Notes: generated from the letters alone by a model not told the origin. Counted from the stretch's first letter, positions 16,974 through 26,698 are shown. The stretch: 64,000 nt of DNA from Thalassocella blandensis (GCA_902141825.1 CABFPG010000008.1:186001-250000); one strand, 5' to 3'. Numbers and translations: made by a program.

Positions 16974-18410
16974 TTATCGGTGCTCAACAACGTAAGCAAA
17001 TTTCGCAGAGCCTTCAATCAGGATAATCTGATCATCATTTACGCCATCATGATCCTCATCAACACCCGGCAAAGCTACAACATCGTATTCAGCCTCATCA
17101 TTGGGTTGATCACAAAGGAAGCGCTCGTTCAAATAAGTAAGAGGCGCCTCCTTAACCGCAACTGTTTTCACATAGTAGTGATTCAAGGTGTAAAGGTTCA
17201 GAGAAGGAATAACAACAAGCGGGTCAATGTTATAAGCATACTCGGTATTCAAAACATTGATCCACTGCCCTGTAAAGCAATCCTCAACATATAACCCCTT
17301 AAATACAACGGTGCTTCTTAATATATCGCCATCTACGGTGGAAGCTTGAGGGTTGTCAATTATCCAACCGGCTCCATGAGGCGCAAAACTTTTTGGGGTT
17401 AAATACCCAGCGCCCACATCGTAAAACACCTCCGTAAGCACATCTTCGCCCAACTCATTAATATGCTGCCCCAAGGTATATGCCGCATCTTCGGTGACAA
17501 ACAATGTTTCCGGAGCCAACTCTTCGAACACCACATCATCAATATACACAGCGCCAAACTGATGCCCATAATCAAAGATAATACGAGAATTCACATACTC
17601 ACCAAAACTCGCCTCACCCTCTACTGTATACGTGCGCCATTCTGCCCCCAACAATACAGGGCGCATATCCGCTGCCCAATCCCCGCCGTTTTTTCCCCAG
17701 CCAACACGGAGATCTCTGATTTCGGAGGCTTTCGCTTTAAAACTCAAGCGATACCGAGTATTTCCTTTTAGGGAGACAGGCTGGCTAACACTCCAATCCC
17801 AGGGGTTACCGGTCCAAGTAACGTCGGAAACAAATGCCCCTTCTTCATCGATGACAGGAAATTGGTTTGTGCTCCAAGAGCCTAACCCGTTACTGAAGTC
17901 ACCATTAGAAATTAAATTGGTATCAGCAAAACCCTCAACTGGCTCAAGCACCACATCATCGATATACACAGTACCCGCTTGATGCCCGTAATCAAAAATT
18001 ATTCTGGATGCAGCAGCATCCACATATGAAACAAACCCAATAAATTCAAACGTTTGCCATTCGGAATTCAAGGCGAATCCCATCACGTCTGCCGACCAAG
18101 GAGCATTGTTCATGCCCCACCCCGCTACAATTTCACGCGGTACAGAGCTTTTTGCTTTAAACGTAAGTTTATACTCAACACCGATTTCCAGCATGACAGG
18201 ATAACTTAGATTGGACTCCCATACCTGGCCAGGTACGACTACATCGGATTGATACTGATAATCTGCATTCACGCTCGACTCACGATTAGACGTCCAGTGC
18301 TGAAGTCCATTTGAAAAATCGCCATTCGTCAGCAGATTGCTGGCTGACGCATACATCGAACCAGCGAAGCTTAGCGTCGATATAAATATTACTTTCATCA
18401 TGTTGATCAT
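16974..18410 (-). CDS. Secreted protein with two CenC-like (CBM4/9-type) carbohydrate-binding modules
   Basis: A 478-residue secreted protein. The signal peptide runs to about residue 24 ('AGSMYASA'). Two similar modules follow, about 25-158 and 165-300. Each starts with 'NLLTNGDFSNGLQHWTSN' or 'NLISNGDFSNGLGSWSTN' and ends with 'SRIIFDYGHQ' then 'VYIDDVVLEP' or 'VYIDDVVFEE', the hallmark of CenC/CBM_4_9 beta-sandwiches. The C-terminal 180 residues match no family I know. No catalytic domain is visible, so it may be a substrate-binding protein. The start is supported by AGGAAG seven bases upstream. It is transcribed alone and ends at a good terminator. Confidence 0.85.
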   Translation of the reverse strand: MINMMKVIFISTLSFAGSMYASASNLLTNGDFSNGLQHWTSNRESSVNADYQYQSDVVVPGQVWESNLSYPVMLEIGVEYKLTFKAKSSVPREIVAGWGMNNAPWSADVMGFALNSEWQTFEFIGFVSYVDAAASRIIFDYGHQAGTVYIDDVVLEPVEGFADTNLISNGDFSNGLGSWSTNQFPVIDEEGAFVSDVTWTGNPWDWSVSQPVSLKGNTRYRLSFKAKASEIRDLRVGWGKNGGDWAADMRPVLLGAEWRTYTVEGEASFGEYVNSRIIFDYGHQFGAVYIDDVVFEELAPETLFVTEDAAYTLGQHINELGEDVLTEVFYDVGAGYLTPKSFAPHGAGWIIDNPQASTVDGDILRSTVVFKGLYVEDCFTGQWINVLNTEYAYNIDPLVVIPSLNLYTLNHYYVKTVAVKEAPLTYLNERFLCDQPNDEAEYDVVALPGVDEDHDGVNDDQIILIEGSAKFAYVVEHR

Positions 18411-19237
18411 GAATATCTTCCTTAGTGACCTTTGAGGGCTTTAGCAGTTTTTGAACTTGTCGTTTCTTGGTATTTACTAATTCTCACCACAGTTATTTTG
18501 CATCGCAAAAACGTAATTGTTTAGAGCTATATTCAGCCCGATAAATAAAATAACTGTTACTAATGAGAAAGGTATGCTGTCGGGAAATATTAGGCGGCAT
18601 AAATGCAATTATTACAATTATACTCAAACCACAACCACCCGTGTGTTACCTTGAGTAACGTATTCTAACGACACAAATCGATATATTCAACATTTTGTGT
18701 GACTAAAATCATTAAACTTATGCTAAAACACTTATTCCCTACCATGTTCGTGTTAACAAGTAACAACCATGAACAACTCTCAATCAATATGTATGTGACG
18801 CCTTCAAAAATTCGTTTTTATTTGAAACCGACAAATACCGCACTGCAGTATATTAATTAATTTAGAGAAAAATTTAACTCAATATAAAATTCGCTTTACG
18901 ACGTTACCGCCTTGTCGAATTTAAGTCATTGCGGTGCATGGCTGATACATCAGCCATGTCGCGCCAGAGTGATTGCAGAGTGATTGCAGAGTGATTGCAG
19001 AGTTATTGAAAGAGAGGTGGGAATACGCAAATCCCAGTCGACTACCCCCCTAAATGTGTCCGCCAGGAATGGATAAACGATTTGAAAAATATGTATTGTT
19101 GGGATGAGAATGGTTTGATTATGTAACGCAGGTAATTTAAACCTCAGAAGCCAGGAAAGTTAAAAATTCCCACATTTAAAACATTACGCTATTGTCCAGG
19201 CTGTCTCTATTTATACCCGCAAGGTTTATTAATGGTG
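18411..19237. other. 827-bp intergenic region with an 11-bp tandem repeat
   Basis: AT-rich DNA upstream of the CenC-like gene. Apart from the four-copy 11-bp array at 18965-19008 I see no gene, RNA or clear operator. It is long for a single promoter region. Confidence 0.4.
18965..19008. repeat. 11-bp tandem repeat, four copies
   Basis: CAGAGTGATTG is repeated three times perfectly and once with one change (CAGAGTTATTG). The period matches about one helical turn. It lies in an intergenic region. Confidence 0.9.
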
Positions 19238-19672
19238 TTAATGCAAGGAAGTTTTCTTCAGATACAAATCCATAAATATTGAGACCGTGGCATAACTTGC
19301 CAAAATAAACAGGCCTCCAGACTCGTTAACCTGTTGAACCATCTGCTGACTTTCGGGCGCCCAATACGCATCCATTCTCAACCAGTCCAGTTGAATATTT
19401 CCATGTTCGTCCTGAATTTTAAACAACAGACAGCCCCAGCAGAAACCCATCCATGACAGCAAGATCCCTTTCTTCATTTTCTGAAATGCCATGCAGCCAC
19501 TAAAGACAGCCATAGCACCGTACATCAAAATCCATAACCAGGCATCATGATTACCGTATTGCGTTGCGTCGTTCACTTGTAAATACGCGAAAATTGCGAA
19601 GACAATGGCCATCAGCAAACTCAAAGCCATTACAAGTTTCTTACCAATACCTGCTGAAGTGACTGCACTCAT
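19238..19672 (-). CDS. TMEM220-like small membrane protein
   Basis: A 144-residue protein with about four hydrophobic helices. The N-terminal stretch 'IFAYLQVNDATQYGNHDAWL' is typical of the transmembrane family 220 (TMEM220) group, whose members have 'FAYLQ.NDPD' at this place. No function is known for the family. The gene stands alone between two repeat-bearing intergenic regions. AAAGGG about eight bases before the ATG supports the start. Confidence 0.72.
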   Translation of the reverse strand: MSAVTSAGIGKKLVMALSLLMAIVFAIFAYLQVNDATQYGNHDAWLWILMYGAMAVFSGCMAFQKMKKGILLSWMGFCWGCLLFKIQDEHGNIQLDWLRMDAYWAPESQQMVQQVNESGGLFILASYATVSIFMDLYLKKTSLH

Positions 19673-20229
19673 AAAATATTGCCCTTTTCATTGCGGGTTG
19701 CAAAATTACATGAGACTTAAAGAAGCCTTAACGCCAGCTTCACCTGGCCTGAATGTAATTTACATCGTAAATGTTTTATATCGAGATACCTTAAGTAAAG
19801 ACATCGTAAGTAAAGACACCGTAAGTAAAGACAACTTACCTAAAGACATCTTAAGCAAAGACACTGTACGTGAAGGCACTGTACTTAAAAACACTGTACT
19901 CAAAAACACTACACTTAAAAACACTGCACTTAAAGATACAGAACGTCCACGTATCACGCGCCGAAAAAATGTACAGCATCAATCTCCCCAAGATCAAATG
20001 GCCATCAAGGAGAACTTCACGAGATGTGTCGGCTAAAAATGGGATTTTATGGAGAGTTTACGAAAATAGCAAAATAAGATATCAGCCCAACTGCTTAGCA
20101 AAACTGGCAAAAGCACAGCTATTACTAAAAGCTTGGCGAAAGATGGAATACAAAGAAAAAACGCTAGATAAAGTGCGGTGCGAGCGGATAACTTTATCTA
20201 GCGGAAGAACCTACTATGAGGCGAGGCGG
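19673..20229. other. Intergenic region with a 15-bp minisatellite
   Basis: The region between the TMEM220-like gene and the porin gene holds the ten-unit 15-bp array at 19791-19940. Open frames cross it on both strands only because the unit is a multiple of three. The remainder, 19941-20229, has no convincing gene. Confidence 0.5.
19791..19940. repeat. 15-bp degenerate tandem repeat, ten units
   Basis: Ten contiguous 15-bp units. They drift from GTAAGTAAAGACACC at the left to GTACTTAAAAACACT at the right, with a constant AAAGACA/AAAACAC core. Translated on the plus strand the array reads as five-residue repeats (SKDTV to LKNTx). No homology or good start supports a gene, so I treat it as a non-coding minisatellite. 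Confidence 0.88.
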
Positions 20230-21450
20230 TTAAAAAGCTAACTTAGCAGCAAACTGGAAGCGGGTCATACTCCCGTCCACACCAGATTCCAGCTCCCGAT
20301 CTGCACGTGCGAGCTCCACACCAAGATCCAAATTGGAAATCGGGCTATAAATGAAGTTAACACGCAGGCTGGCTGAAGTATCCGTTGCTCCTACTCCCGT
20401 TAAATCTGTATCGTTGTCGATATCAATAATGGAATAACTGATATTGGATCGCGATTTCTCACTCCAAAGATGGCGATAAGCCACGTAATAGGCGGTAGAA
20501 TCTATAGCCTCCAGCTCTCCCTCGGCATTCATCACGGCACCATTTGATACGTTCAAACCAATGTAACGTCCCATACCGCTACCGCTGTTCACACCAAACC
20601 GAATATCATTTTTACCCAGCATCCATTTCCCTGTGACGGATAAACCAAATGAAGAAGTCGATTCATCATAATCTGCGCCTTCACTATAAGCCAGTTCGCG
20701 CGCGAGGGCGGCAATAGTCAATGACAACCCATTTGCACTCAAATTATAACGGCCGACAAAATCCGGCATGCTGTTATCATCCGAGACAATCCGCCCACCG
20801 CCTCCGAATGGCGTAATAGTACTCTCCGGGTTTTCAATGGCGAACTGCCAGGGGCCATTGGTATAACGAATTTGTGCTTGCCGCACAAAAATTCCAAAAT
20901 CTGTATTACCAATAAAATCTATCGTCTCAGGCAGGGAGCCCACGTTTTGGAAGGTGGACCAGGTTTGGCCGAACAGCCAGTTGTCATAGGTCAGAAATGC
21001 GTGTCTTATCCGAGGGCTGTAAGAATTGGAGATTCGCTCATCACCGTTAGGTGTGGCCATAAAATCCATTTCAATAAAAGTTTTCAAGGTGTGCCCGTCA
21101 ATCGTGCTTTCCGATCCAAAGTTGAATCGTGTCTGCCGGGCATGCATATCAAATTGCATATTTTCATCTTCACCACCAACGGGGGTCAGCGCGGGAACGT
21201 AAAAGTCTCGCCCCAGGTTTCTGGCATCTAATGTCCCATCACTATATTGGCTGAACATTGCATCCAGCTTAATATAACCGCCAATTTTGAATGTGGTATT
21301 TTCAATTGTTCCCACGGTAAACGCATGAACATGTGACGATAAAACGGCAGAAGCACACGCCACACTCATTCCCCCGGCAAGCCGTAAAGTAGATTTAATA
21401 TTGGAGTTAACGAGGCGTTTTCTCATTTTTGAAATTATTGTGCAAGTCAT
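20230..21450 (-). CDS. DcaP-like trimeric outer-membrane porin
   Basis: A 406-residue outer-membrane protein. A leader of about 43 residues ends at 'SSHVHA'. The mature protein starts 'FTVGTIENTTFKIGGYIKLD', and includes 'ARQTRFNFGSES', 'HAFLTYDNWLFGQTWSTFQN' and a terminal 'FAAKLAF', the pattern of DcaP-type porins for dicarboxylic and other small acids. ATG at 21450 is backed by GGAGAG six bases upstream. The upstream region carries two copies of the TAGAC-N4-GTCTA palindrome shared with the symporter operon at 27 kb. I infer control by the neighbouring CrbR-type regulator and a role in letting acetate or related acids through the outer membrane. Confidence 0.85.
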   Translation of the reverse strand: MTCTIISKMRKRLVNSNIKSTLRLAGGMSVACASAVLSSHVHAFTVGTIENTTFKIGGYIKLDAMFSQYSDGTLDARNLGRDFYVPALTPVGGEDENMQFDMHARQTRFNFGSESTIDGHTLKTFIEMDFMATPNGDERISNSYSPRIRHAFLTYDNWLFGQTWSTFQNVGSLPETIDFIGNTDFGIFVRQAQIRYTNGPWQFAIENPESTITPFGGGGRIVSDDNSMPDFVGRYNLSANGLSLTIAALARELAYSEGADYDESTSSFGLSVTGKWMLGKNDIRFGVNSGSGMGRYIGLNVSNGAVMNAEGELEAIDSTAYYVAYRHLWSEKSRSNISYSIIDIDNDTDLTGVGATDTSASLRVNFIYSPISNLDLGVELARADRELESGVDGSMTRFQFAAKLAF

Positions 21451-21544
21451 TTAAAACTCTCCTCTTCTTGGTTGACAGCGCATTATTTGTTTTTTACTTC
21501 CAAGCGTGATCTATAGCGTTGCGTTTTTGAGAGGGTTTGGGTAT

Positions 21545-21558
21545 TAGATCTTAGTCTA
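21545..21558. promoter_or_regulatory. Candidate CrbR operator, porin site 1
   Basis: TAGATCTTAGTCTA matches the palindrome TAGAC-N4-GTCTA with one change. It lies 95 bases upstream of the porin start codon and 44 bp centre-to-centre from the perfect copy at 21589. Assignment to CrbR is inferred from its occurrence here and in front of the symporter operon. Confidence 0.5.
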
Positions 21559-21588
21559 TATACGACTAAAGTGGTAAGCCCTTTAAAA

Positions 21589-21602
21589 TAGACGATGGTC
21601 TA
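21589..21602. promoter_or_regulatory. Candidate CrbR operator, porin site 2
   Basis: TAGACGATGGTCTA is a perfect TAGAC-N4-GTCTA palindrome 139 bases upstream of the porin start codon. The size and symmetry suit a dimeric NarL/LuxR-type response regulator. Confidence 0.55.
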
Positions 21603-22337
21603 ATTGCGTTTATCCATATTCAAGTTAAAAATTGCAGAAAAATCGCTATAACGCAAGCGGGGTCAAGCGGGGTATTGAGAAGAGAATGCGTGTATATACT
21701 TTAGCTCACCACCACTGCATTCACTCATGAACGCTGCGCCTAAATCAAACCATCAATTAAACTCAATGGTTTAACAAACACCTTATTGGCACCAATTAAA
21801 TTGCATAAACATCTTTGGCACATGTAACGATTAAAAAGACGAATGACACGAATAAGCGAGGATGTTTGGACACAAATTTACACAAGCGCCTGTGCGTCTA
21901 TTCCGCGCCCTGTTCCTTGCGTCTACGCCGTTCGCCTGAATGAAATTCGGAATTCGCTGATTAAATGAGTACCCGCTGCCAATTGAAGCATGTATTTTCG
22001 CTTCAGTATCAGAAATGGCAGCAAATTTGCCAACCAGTTGTCGACAAAATAAATCAATTAAACAAATGAGAAAAAATATAGACTAAGTTATGCCATATAT
22101 TCGCCATGGCCGTGACGCAACGACTCTTTTACGTGCAGCGGTCACAAAGAATGCCTATGGCAATATATTGCAGCAGGAGAATCGAGTAAAAGCAGGTTAA
22201 ACACGGTAAAACATTGACCCGCACATTGCCGCATAGCAAAATAAAGTACGGGAAAGAATTTTACATTAACACAAACTTTACTAATATAGATTCTGCAATC
22301 AATAACCTGGCATCGACGCATTAACAAGGTAGCGAAT

Positions 22338-22985
22338 ATGCATCACTTTCATATAGCTGATGATCATCCATTGTTTCGCAATGCGATTTTAGAAGTAATA
22401 AAACAGCACTACCCTGATTCCACCATCTCGCAATCCGGCGACTTGGACTCCACCATTCATGAACTGGAACATAACGATGACCTGGATCTGCTCCTGCTCG
22501 ACCTGCACATGCCCGGCAGTCAGGATTTGTTTGGCTTAATCCTCATCCGGGAAAAGTTTCCCAGCATTCCCGTTGCAGTGATCTCCGCAATGGAAAATCA
22601 GGACACCGTCAATCGAGCTATGGGGCACGGCGCCTGCGGCTATATCCCAAAATCCTGCTCGCCTCAAACTATTCATGAAGCCCTTTCCACCATGTTGAAT
22701 GGAAACCGGTGGATTACCAAAGAGTTTCATGAGCGTTTAAGTCCTGTAAGTCAGGAAGAAAAAGACCTCGCGGCAAAAATCGCAACACTCACACCGCAAC
22801 AATACCGGGTGTTATGTTACCTGCGCGAAGGATGGCTAAATAAACAAATCGGCTTCGAAATGGGCGTGGCAGAAGCGACGATAAAAGCGCATATATCTGC
22901 CATTTTTAGAAAGCTCGGTATCACCAATCGTACTCAGGCCGTCATCATGCTAAGCAAGATGTCCTTAAATGACGCAGACGCTTAA
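22338..22985 (+). CDS. crbR: LuxR/NarL-type response regulator, CrbR-like
   Basis: A 215-residue response regulator. The receiver domain (1-120) has the acidic pocket D8/D9 and phospho-acceptor D55 ('LLLLDLHMPG'), plus the lysine in 'GYIPKS'. The LuxR-type helix-turn-helix (about 145-205) is 'LTPQQYRVLCYLREGWLNKQ' followed by 'VAEATIKAHISAIFRKLGI'. It faces the gene for a symporter-type hybrid histidine kinase tail to tail, and a DUF4212/VC_2705 symporter operon lies beyond. This is the arrangement of CrbR-CrbS, the two-component system that controls acetate assimilation in Vibrio and Pseudomonas. The symbol is by context and domain match. Its likely operators lie upstream of the porin and symporter genes. 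Confidence 0.88.
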   Translation: MHHFHIADDHPLFRNAILEVIKQHYPDSTISQSGDLDSTIHELEHNDDLDLLLLDLHMPGSQDLFGLILIREKFPSIPVAVISAMENQDTVNRAMGHGACGYIPKSCSPQTIHEALSTMLNGNRWITKEFHERLSPVSQEEKDLAAKIATLTPQQYRVLCYLREGWLNKQIGFEMGVAEATIKAHISAIFRKLGITNRTQAVIMLSKMSLNDADA

Positions 22986-23022
22986 GCATCAATCAGAATT
23001 GTGAAATTCTTACCTGGCACTA

Positions 23023-23120
23023 GGTAGTTGGTACTTGGTACTTGGTACTTGGTACTTGGTACTTGGTACTTGGTACTTGGTAGTTGGTAGTTGGTAGTTG
23101 GTAGTTAGTACTTGGTAATT
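23023..23120. repeat. 7-bp tandem repeat, 14 units
   Basis: Fourteen contiguous heptamers: one GGTAGTT, seven GGTACTT, four GGTAGTT, then two diverged units. It lies between the convergent stop codons of crbR and crbS and ends 36 bases from the crbS stop. It is a candidate variable-number locus. Confidence 0.95.
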
Positions 23121-23155
23121 AACACTTGCTATTTGCTACTGCCAAACCAAACGAC

Positions 23156-26100
23156 TTAGGTTTCATTTTTCACTTTTAAACGGTAACTTTCTAATAACGC
23201 CCTGAGTTTATTAGGGCGAATAGGTTTGCGCATAAAGTCGAAGCCACTGGCCGCCGCTTTTTTGGATAAATCCTCTTCCTGCGCGGCAGACACAAGGCAA
23301 ACCGGCACGCCGCCCCAAAATTCGCGCATGATCTCCCCTAAATGAATACCATCAATCTCATGGCCCAACTGGTAATCAATTAAAACCACGTGAGGCTTGG
23401 CATGAAACTGCATATATTCTTGCGCGCTTTCCACACTGTCAGCACTATAAAAATTACATCCCCAGTTTTTGACCAGCATTCCGAGTGCATGCAGATTTTT
23501 TTCCGCATCATCAACATAAAAAATGTCCAGACCAGCCAGCTCAGATTGAAGCTCCGTGACATCAGACTCCTTCAACTCACGCTGCCCTGCAGACACCATC
23601 GGCACCCGGATAGCAAACTTACTCCCCTTTCCCAAATTGGAAGACGCGTAGATTTCATGATCGAGTAAACGAGCAAAGCGCAAAGCAATCCCCAGACCGA
23701 GACCTGCCCCTTCCACCTTACTGGCAATACGATAGAAGTCATCAAAAATTCGGATTTTATGCGCTTCTGAAATCCCTGGACCCGTATCATAAATACAAAT
23801 TTCAATTTCATCTTTCCGGCGTAAACAGCCCAACAAAATTTTTCCCTGCATTGTGTACTTCACCGCATTGGATAAGAAGTTCTGCAAAATTCGTCGCAGG
23901 TATTTGGGATCAGACTCCGTCCATAAGCCCGTAGAAACCCAGTGAAATTCAACACCCGGTGAAGTCTGAACACGGAATTGATTCGCCAGAGAGTCAATGG
24001 TTTCTTCCAGGTTTAACTTTTTCACTTGTGGTTTTAAAGCCCCCGCATCCAGACGGGAAATCTCCAGCAGATTCGAAATAATTAACTCCGCTGAACCAAT
24101 AGCACTGCGTAAATGGTGCAGGTTTTCTTTCAGATCCATTGAAATTTCCTGCTTTTCGAGCAAGGCATTCGCGTATAAATTTGCGGCATTCAAAGGCTGC
24201 AAAATATCGTGACTGGCAATCGCAAGAAACTGTGTTTTACTGGCATTGGCACTCTCGGCCAATGCCTTGGCTTTACGTAACTCTTCTTCCGTGCGGGCAT
24301 GCTTATCCACTTCTTCTCGCAAAGAGAAATTAATCTTCTCTATTTGCTCCGTTCGTTCGCGAACGCGCTGCTCCAGATTTTCATTGGCCTTCTCCAGCTC
24401 AATCTGAGCATGAATAAATTCACTAATATCATCATAGGTTGTGACGTACCCACCATTAGGCAGCGGACCACCTTTTATTTCAATAATTTGTTCATTTTGT
24501 TTACGAATAACCCGGTATGGTTTTGCAGCCATCAAATGGGTTAACCGAACTTGCACCAGCTCCTGCACATTACCCGAGCCCAGCAAGCCCCGCTCCGCAT
24601 TAAACCGGATTAAGTCCGCTGCCGACCGACCCACACACAACATTCCTTTGGGGTAATTAAACATTTGCTCATAGCGCTTGTTCCAGGCCACAATTTTTAA
24701 ATCCGCATTAACCACACTAATGGCCGAGGAAATGCTTTCAAAAGAAGCGAAAAGCATATCCTGATTAAATTGCAAAGAACGTGTGGTTTCTTCGAAGATA
24801 TTAACAAACTGTTCTACACCTAAAGCACCACCGTCACTTAAACTTTTCAAAATTGCCCTGGCTGAAGCAACACCCACCGTACCAGCTAAAGCTTTTTCGG
24901 CATAATCCAAAAGTATGACATCGGCAAAACCTTCATCGGGCTTGTGTTTATGATTGTCCTTATCTTTGGCTGAACTTTGCTGTTGAAATTCAGTTTCTGC
25001 ACTTTCAAACAAACGCAGAGTTGAGGATTCGCCCAGGAACTGAGTCAACGCAGTTTTAAGATCTAAGCGGTTAATGTGCACATCATGTAAATTTAAAGTA
25101 CTGCTCTTTTGCGCTTGATCAACAAACGCCAGCGCCTGAATACGATCTGACAAACGCGTGATGCGGCGAGTTGAAACAAAATAATAGGACAGTACATTCA
25201 CACCTATACTAAGTAAAATTCCCCGCGTATAGCTATCACTATAAGTTAAGCCAAACAACTCGTCAGGTTTCAGCCACTCAATACCAAACATGCCATAAGC
25301 GATTAGGCTTTGCGGGAATAATCCCGCATTCACCAACAGCGGCAGCATTAAAGTAATAAACCAGAAAAACGTGCCTGCAGCTAAACCAGCAAACAACCCT
25401 GCCGCATTGCCTTTATTCCAGTACAGTCCAAACAAAATACCGGGTGCAAGTTGCACCACCAAAGCAAAGGCAATAACCCCAATTTCCGTTAACGCCACGT
25501 TTTCTGCAAAACTTTTTTGGTAAAGCCAGGCCAGTACTATTACGGCAATCACAGTACAACGGCGAGTTAAAATGAGGGATTTGGAATAATCCGGCATAGG
25601 TGAGCGCAGTGTTTTTTTGCGAAGCAGCAAAGGCAAAATAACATCATTACTCAGCATTTGGCTTAAAGTGAGCGAAGCCACAATAATCATTGCAGTAGCT
25701 GCGGATATCCCGCCAATAAACGCCAACAAGCCAAGCGCCAGATTGTCTCGACTCAGCGGTAATGCCAGCACATAGGAATCGGGGTCAATATCACTTGAAG
25801 CCAGAAGGTTATTACCTTCCCAGGCGATCCAAAACACAGCGGTGGCAATAATTATCAAATAACCACTGAAGGCTTTGCGGGAAATTTTTAAATGACGCAG
25901 ACTCAGGCACTCAACAAAAGTAACATGAAACATGCGCGGCAAACAGAATATAGTTGCGGCAGAGACCAAGGTCAGCACAACAAAAGAAAGGTCTAAGGAA
26001 GCGCTGCGAAAAACATCATTGGAGCGATGTACAGACTCTACCGCGGGTGTACTGGGCTCTGTTCCCCACAAAACCAGTGCAAAAATCGCGATAGCCACCA

Positions 26101-26698
26101 GCGCAAGTAATTTGATGCAGGATTCAAACGCAATTGCCGTCATAATTCCTGCATGATATCGAGAAACCTCAAGCCGGTTGGAACCAAAAATCATCGAAAA
26201 CAGAATCATCACCACTGTTACCAACAGTGTCATGTTCTCACCCAGCACATGTGCATTGGCAATACAATATAAAATCGTATCAGTCACCGCTTTTATTTGT
26301 AGTGCAATATACGGAACAGTAGCGATTAAAACGATAAGCGTGGTTATGGCAGCAACGGACTGCCGCTTGCCATAGCGAAATGCAACAAAATCCGCGATGG
26401 AATGAATGTTTTCTTTACGGCAAATAGTTGCAATGCGCTGTAAAATTTTAAAACCAAAAGTAAATAGCAATACAGGGCCGAGCAAAATAGGTAAAAACTT
26501 CCAGCCCTGCTTTGCTGCAGTGCCAACTAAACCGTAAAACGTCCAGGATGTACAATAAACTCCTAAAGCCAGGGCATAAATAAGAGGATGCCGGGTCCAA
26601 TCGGATGCGCTATAACTTTTTTTATCTGCAACACGCGCAATCCAGAATAAAAAAGCCAGATAAGCGAGTAACGTAGGAATCACAATGGTTGGAGACAA
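23156..26698 (-). CDS. crbS: SSSF-symporter/PAS hybrid sensor histidine kinase, CrbS-like
   Basis: A 1180-residue membrane sensor. Residues about 1-510 form a sodium/solute symporter-like domain with some 13 helices. A linker and PAS domain (about 655-775, 'SSAISVVNADLKIVAWNKRY') follow, then a coiled coil near 780-815. The HisKA domain carries the phosphorylated His at 830 ('IASHDILQPLNAANLYA'). The HATPase domain has an N box 'FLSNAVKYT' and glycine boxes 'YDTGPGIS' and 'GAGLGLGIALRF'. A C-terminal receiver holds D1108 ('VVLIDYQLG') and the lysine in 'MRKPIRP'. All catalytic motifs look intact. CrbS proteins sense acetate-related conditions and activate CrbR; the regulator gene is the convergent neighbour. 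The start appears to be TTG with AGAGGA upstream. Confidence 0.9.
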   Translation of the reverse strand: MSPTIVIPTLLAYLAFLFWIARVADKKSYSASDWTRHPLIYALALGVYCTSWTFYGLVGTAAKQGWKFLPILLGPVLLFTFGFKILQRIATICRKENIHSIADFVAFRYGKRQSVAAITTLIVLIATVPYIALQIKAVTDTILYCIANAHVLGENMTLLVTVVMILFSMIFGSNRLEVSRYHAGIMTAIAFESCIKLLALVAIAIFALVLWGTEPSTPAVESVHRSNDVFRSASLDLSFVVLTLVSAATIFCLPRMFHVTFVECLSLRHLKISRKAFSGYLIIIATAVFWIAWEGNNLLASSDIDPDSYVLALPLSRDNLALGLLAFIGGISAATAMIIVASLTLSQMLSNDVILPLLLRKKTLRSPMPDYSKSLILTRRCTVIAVIVLAWLYQKSFAENVALTEIGVIAFALVVQLAPGILFGLYWNKGNAAGLFAGLAAGTFFWFITLMLPLLVNAGLFPQSLIAYGMFGIEWLKPDELFGLTYSDSYTRGILLSIGVNVLSYYFVSTRRITRLSDRIQALAFVDQAQKSSTLNLHDVHINRLDLKTALTQFLGESSTLRLFESAETEFQQQSSAKDKDNHKHKPDEGFADVILLDYAEKALAGTVGVASARAILKSLSDGGALGVEQFVNIFEETTRSLQFNQDMLFASFESISSAISVVNADLKIVAWNKRYEQMFNYPKGMLCVGRSAADLIRFNAERGLLGSGNVQELVQVRLTHLMAAKPYRVIRKQNEQIIEIKGGPLPNGGYVTTYDDISEFIHAQIELEKANENLEQRVRERTEQIEKINFSLREEVDKHARTEEELRKAKALAESANASKTQFLAIASHDILQPLNAANLYANALLEKQEISMDLKENLHHLRSAIGSAELIISNLLEISRLDAGALKPQVKKLNLEETIDSLANQFRVQTSPGVEFHWVSTGLWTESDPKYLRRILQNFLSNAVKYTMQGKILLGCLRRKDEIEICIYDTGPGISEAHKIRIFDDFYRIASKVEGAGLGLGIALRFARLLDHEIYASSNLGKGSKFAIRVPMVSAGQRELKESDVTELQSELAGLDIFYVDDAEKNLHALGMLVKNWGCNFYSADSVESAQEYMQFHAKPHVVLIDYQLGHEIDGIHLGEIMREFWGGVPVCLVSAAQEEDLSKKAAASGFDFMRKPIRPNKLRALLESYRLKVKNET

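Larger units (their letters stand above)
21451..22337. other. 887-bp divergent regulatory region, porin / crbR
   Basis: It separates the minus-strand porin gene and the plus-strand response regulator gene. It contains two TAGAC-N4-GTCTA-type palindromes (21545-21558, 21589-21602), a wider inverted repeat CTTAGTC/GACTAAAG around 21550-21571, and a direct repeat CAAGCGGGGT near 21653-21672. A half-site-like TAGACTAAG lies near 22079, about 250 bases before crbR. No gene is evident. Confidence 0.5.

Noticed and set aside
19605-20241. Open frames on the plus strand across the 15-bp array, reading as SKDTV/LKNTx repeats
   Set aside because: The frames exist because the unit is a multiple of three; no ribosome site, no homology, and a similar open frame exists on the other strand.
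23023-23120. Possible CRISPR array
   Set aside because: Units are contiguous and only 7 bp long, with no spacers; no cas genes nearby. The same reasoning excludes the other tandem arrays.
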